Of a stretch of DNA of 64,000 bases, positions 62,803 through 64,000 are shown piece after piece. Position numbers and translations under genes: made by a program. The stretch lies in NCBI RefSeq assembly GCF_026151205.1, contig NC_087080.1, positions 7,977,096-8,041,095 on the forward strand. The letters run 5' to 3'. The notes below the pieces were generated by a model. The model did not search any database. It was not told where the DNA came from and saw only the letters and a program-made list of their open reading frames with translations. Positions within the stretch are counted from its first letter, which is position 1; every line of letters begins with the position of its first letter. The DNA is from Bolinopsis microptera (taxonomy: Eukaryota > Ctenophora > Tentaculata > Lobata > Bolinopsidae).

Positions 62803-63589
62803 TACTGTACCATTGACAAACTGCCGCTTCCCTCGTAGCTGTTAAAGGAGACGTATTGAGTCGTAGGTGTAAATTCCACACATGTTTTACATATGTGTGG
62901 ACAATACCGGACCTTTGAACATGTCGACTAATCGACTAGTCGACTAGTCGACTAATCACAATCGACCTTACATTAAAATGTAAAGGATGAAGAAACATTT
63001 CTTTATTAGTAGTGCTGACTGGTGAGTCGGTGACTTGTAATTCACAAAGTTACAAGACAAAATACACAAAAATGTACCAGTTTAAAAGACCAAACTATAA
63101 AATACCTATAACATCCGCACTGTTAACAGTTCACTGTTCAGTACAATTTAACAATACATACACTACTAAACGTACCAATGCTTTATCATAACCCTAATAT
63201 AGGTATTACACGAAGTTTGTAACCTAAAAAATAAGATTGACTACGAATGTACACAATGAAACTAACAAACATTTCAATAGCTAAAAGTAAAAGAGAAAAT
63301 ACGGTTAAGTGTAAACAGGTAAAGATGGAGATAATCTCAATTATTCCTTATTATCGATAAGAACCAACAATATTCCAGCCAAGAAGGTCTGGTAAACTTG
63401 AAAAGATCTAGTGCCAATTACAGCGACTAAATAACAGATACTACTGCAGAGTAATAACCACAACTTTACAACTGTAACGTAAACAACTGTGAGAGCTTTG
63501 TGGTTAACTGTGTGGTTATGTCACGTGATCATCTGTTTAGATAACAGCTTATATTACACTCTATATACTTAGGTAAATACTTACTAGTA

Positions 63590-63690
63590 ACCACCTGTAA
63601 CTACTAGTAACCACCTGTAACTACTAGTAACCGCATGTAACTATTAGTAACCGCATGTAACTATTAGTAACCACCTGTAACTACTAGTAA
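63590..63690. repeat. GTAACTACTAGTAACCACCT repeats
   Basis: About five copies of a 20-bp unit, related to the TAGTAACC repeats in the K2P introns. Confidence 0.8.
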
Positions 63691-63719
63691 CCCCTAGTTA
63701 ATCACTATAAATCACTACT

Positions 63720-64000
63720 GGTGACTACTTGTGTGTGTGGCTGGTATGTGGTTGTCATGGTAACTAACTATGTGTGGCTGGTATGTGGTAGTCATGGTGA
63801 CTACTTGTGTGTGGCTGGTATGTGGTTGTCATGGTAACTAACTGTGTGTGGCTGGTATGTGGTTGTCATGGTAACTACTTGTGTGTGGCTGGTATGTGGT
63901 TGTCATGGTAACTACTTGTGTGTGGCTGGTATGTGGTTGTCATGGTAACTGCTTGTGTGTGGCTGGTATGTGGTTGTCATGGTAACTACTTGTGTGTGTG
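63720..64000. repeat. 37-bp tandem repeat reaching the window edge
   Basis: About 7.5 units of the type TGTGTGTGGCTGGTATGTGG + TTGTCATGGTAACTAC with a 37-bp period (for example 63739, 63776, 63813). It continues beyond the window. Confidence 0.92.

Larger units (their letters stand above)
60715..63350. repeat. Dispersed duplication, copy 2 (split by a transposon)
   Basis: Left part 60715-60806 and right part 62803-63350 align with copy 1 at 59131-59925. The break coincides exactly with the ends of the 2-kb inverted-repeat element. Confidence 0.8.

Overview
The window is nuclear DNA from an animal, probably an invertebrate. It is AT-rich. It carries intron-split genes for a two-pore-domain potassium channel and a Ly6/uPAR-type GPI-anchored protein, and it is crowded with animal-type transposons (an RTE-like LINE, a Ty3/gypsy-like LTR element, a tRNA-derived SINE, hAT-, Tc1/mariner- and TTAA-type elements). 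No bacterial operons, CRISPR arrays, rRNA genes or intact tRNA genes were seen. I cannot name the phylum.

Host genes. (1) A tentative two-exon 68-residue CxxC protein on the minus strand (5137-4434). (2) A possible orphan terminal exon (9525-9796, +). (3) A decayed MFS-transporter pseudogene (about 12330-13690, +). (4) A four-exon LU-domain gene (20502-45122, +) whose splice phases close perfectly; its first intron is 22.9 kb. (5) A five-exon gene for an unrecognised single-pass membrane protein (51308-54060, +). (6) A complete seven-exon K2P channel gene (56529-54532, -), convergent with (5).

Intron 1 of the LU gene holds the main structure. A 54-bp satellite of about 98 copies (20641-25474 and 41249-43134) is built from the end of LU exon 1, its 5' splice site and the start of the intron. 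The satellite has been invaded by a 1,400-bp palindromic TTAA-site element (23654-25053) and by an RTE-like LINE (25475-41248). The LINE was in turn split, inside its reverse transcriptase, by a 12-kb Ty3/gypsy-like element (26473-38460, AGAT duplication). That element contains an 821-bp insertion in pol with an 8-bp duplication, and a nearly perfect 318-bp x 7.8 tandem array next to its 3' LTR.

The LTR element has a classic slippery heptamer directly before the gag stop. Its sense strand is studded with the hexamer TCAACG (about 60 copies against about 1 on the other strand), in all reading frames, in untranslated DNA and in the LTRs. I regard this and the splice-site-derived satellite as the two most unusual signals.

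The flanks (1-20 kb and 45-64 kb) are mostly repeats: hAT-like elements with 8-bp duplications, TA-site MITEs, a 74-86-bp mini-element, a 1.29-kb palindrome filling an intron of gene (5), and a repeat duplicated at 59-63 kb. One copy of that repeat took a SINE and the other took a 2-kb terminal-inverted-repeat element encoding an ADNCSGQNK-type protein, so each copy records the other's empty site.
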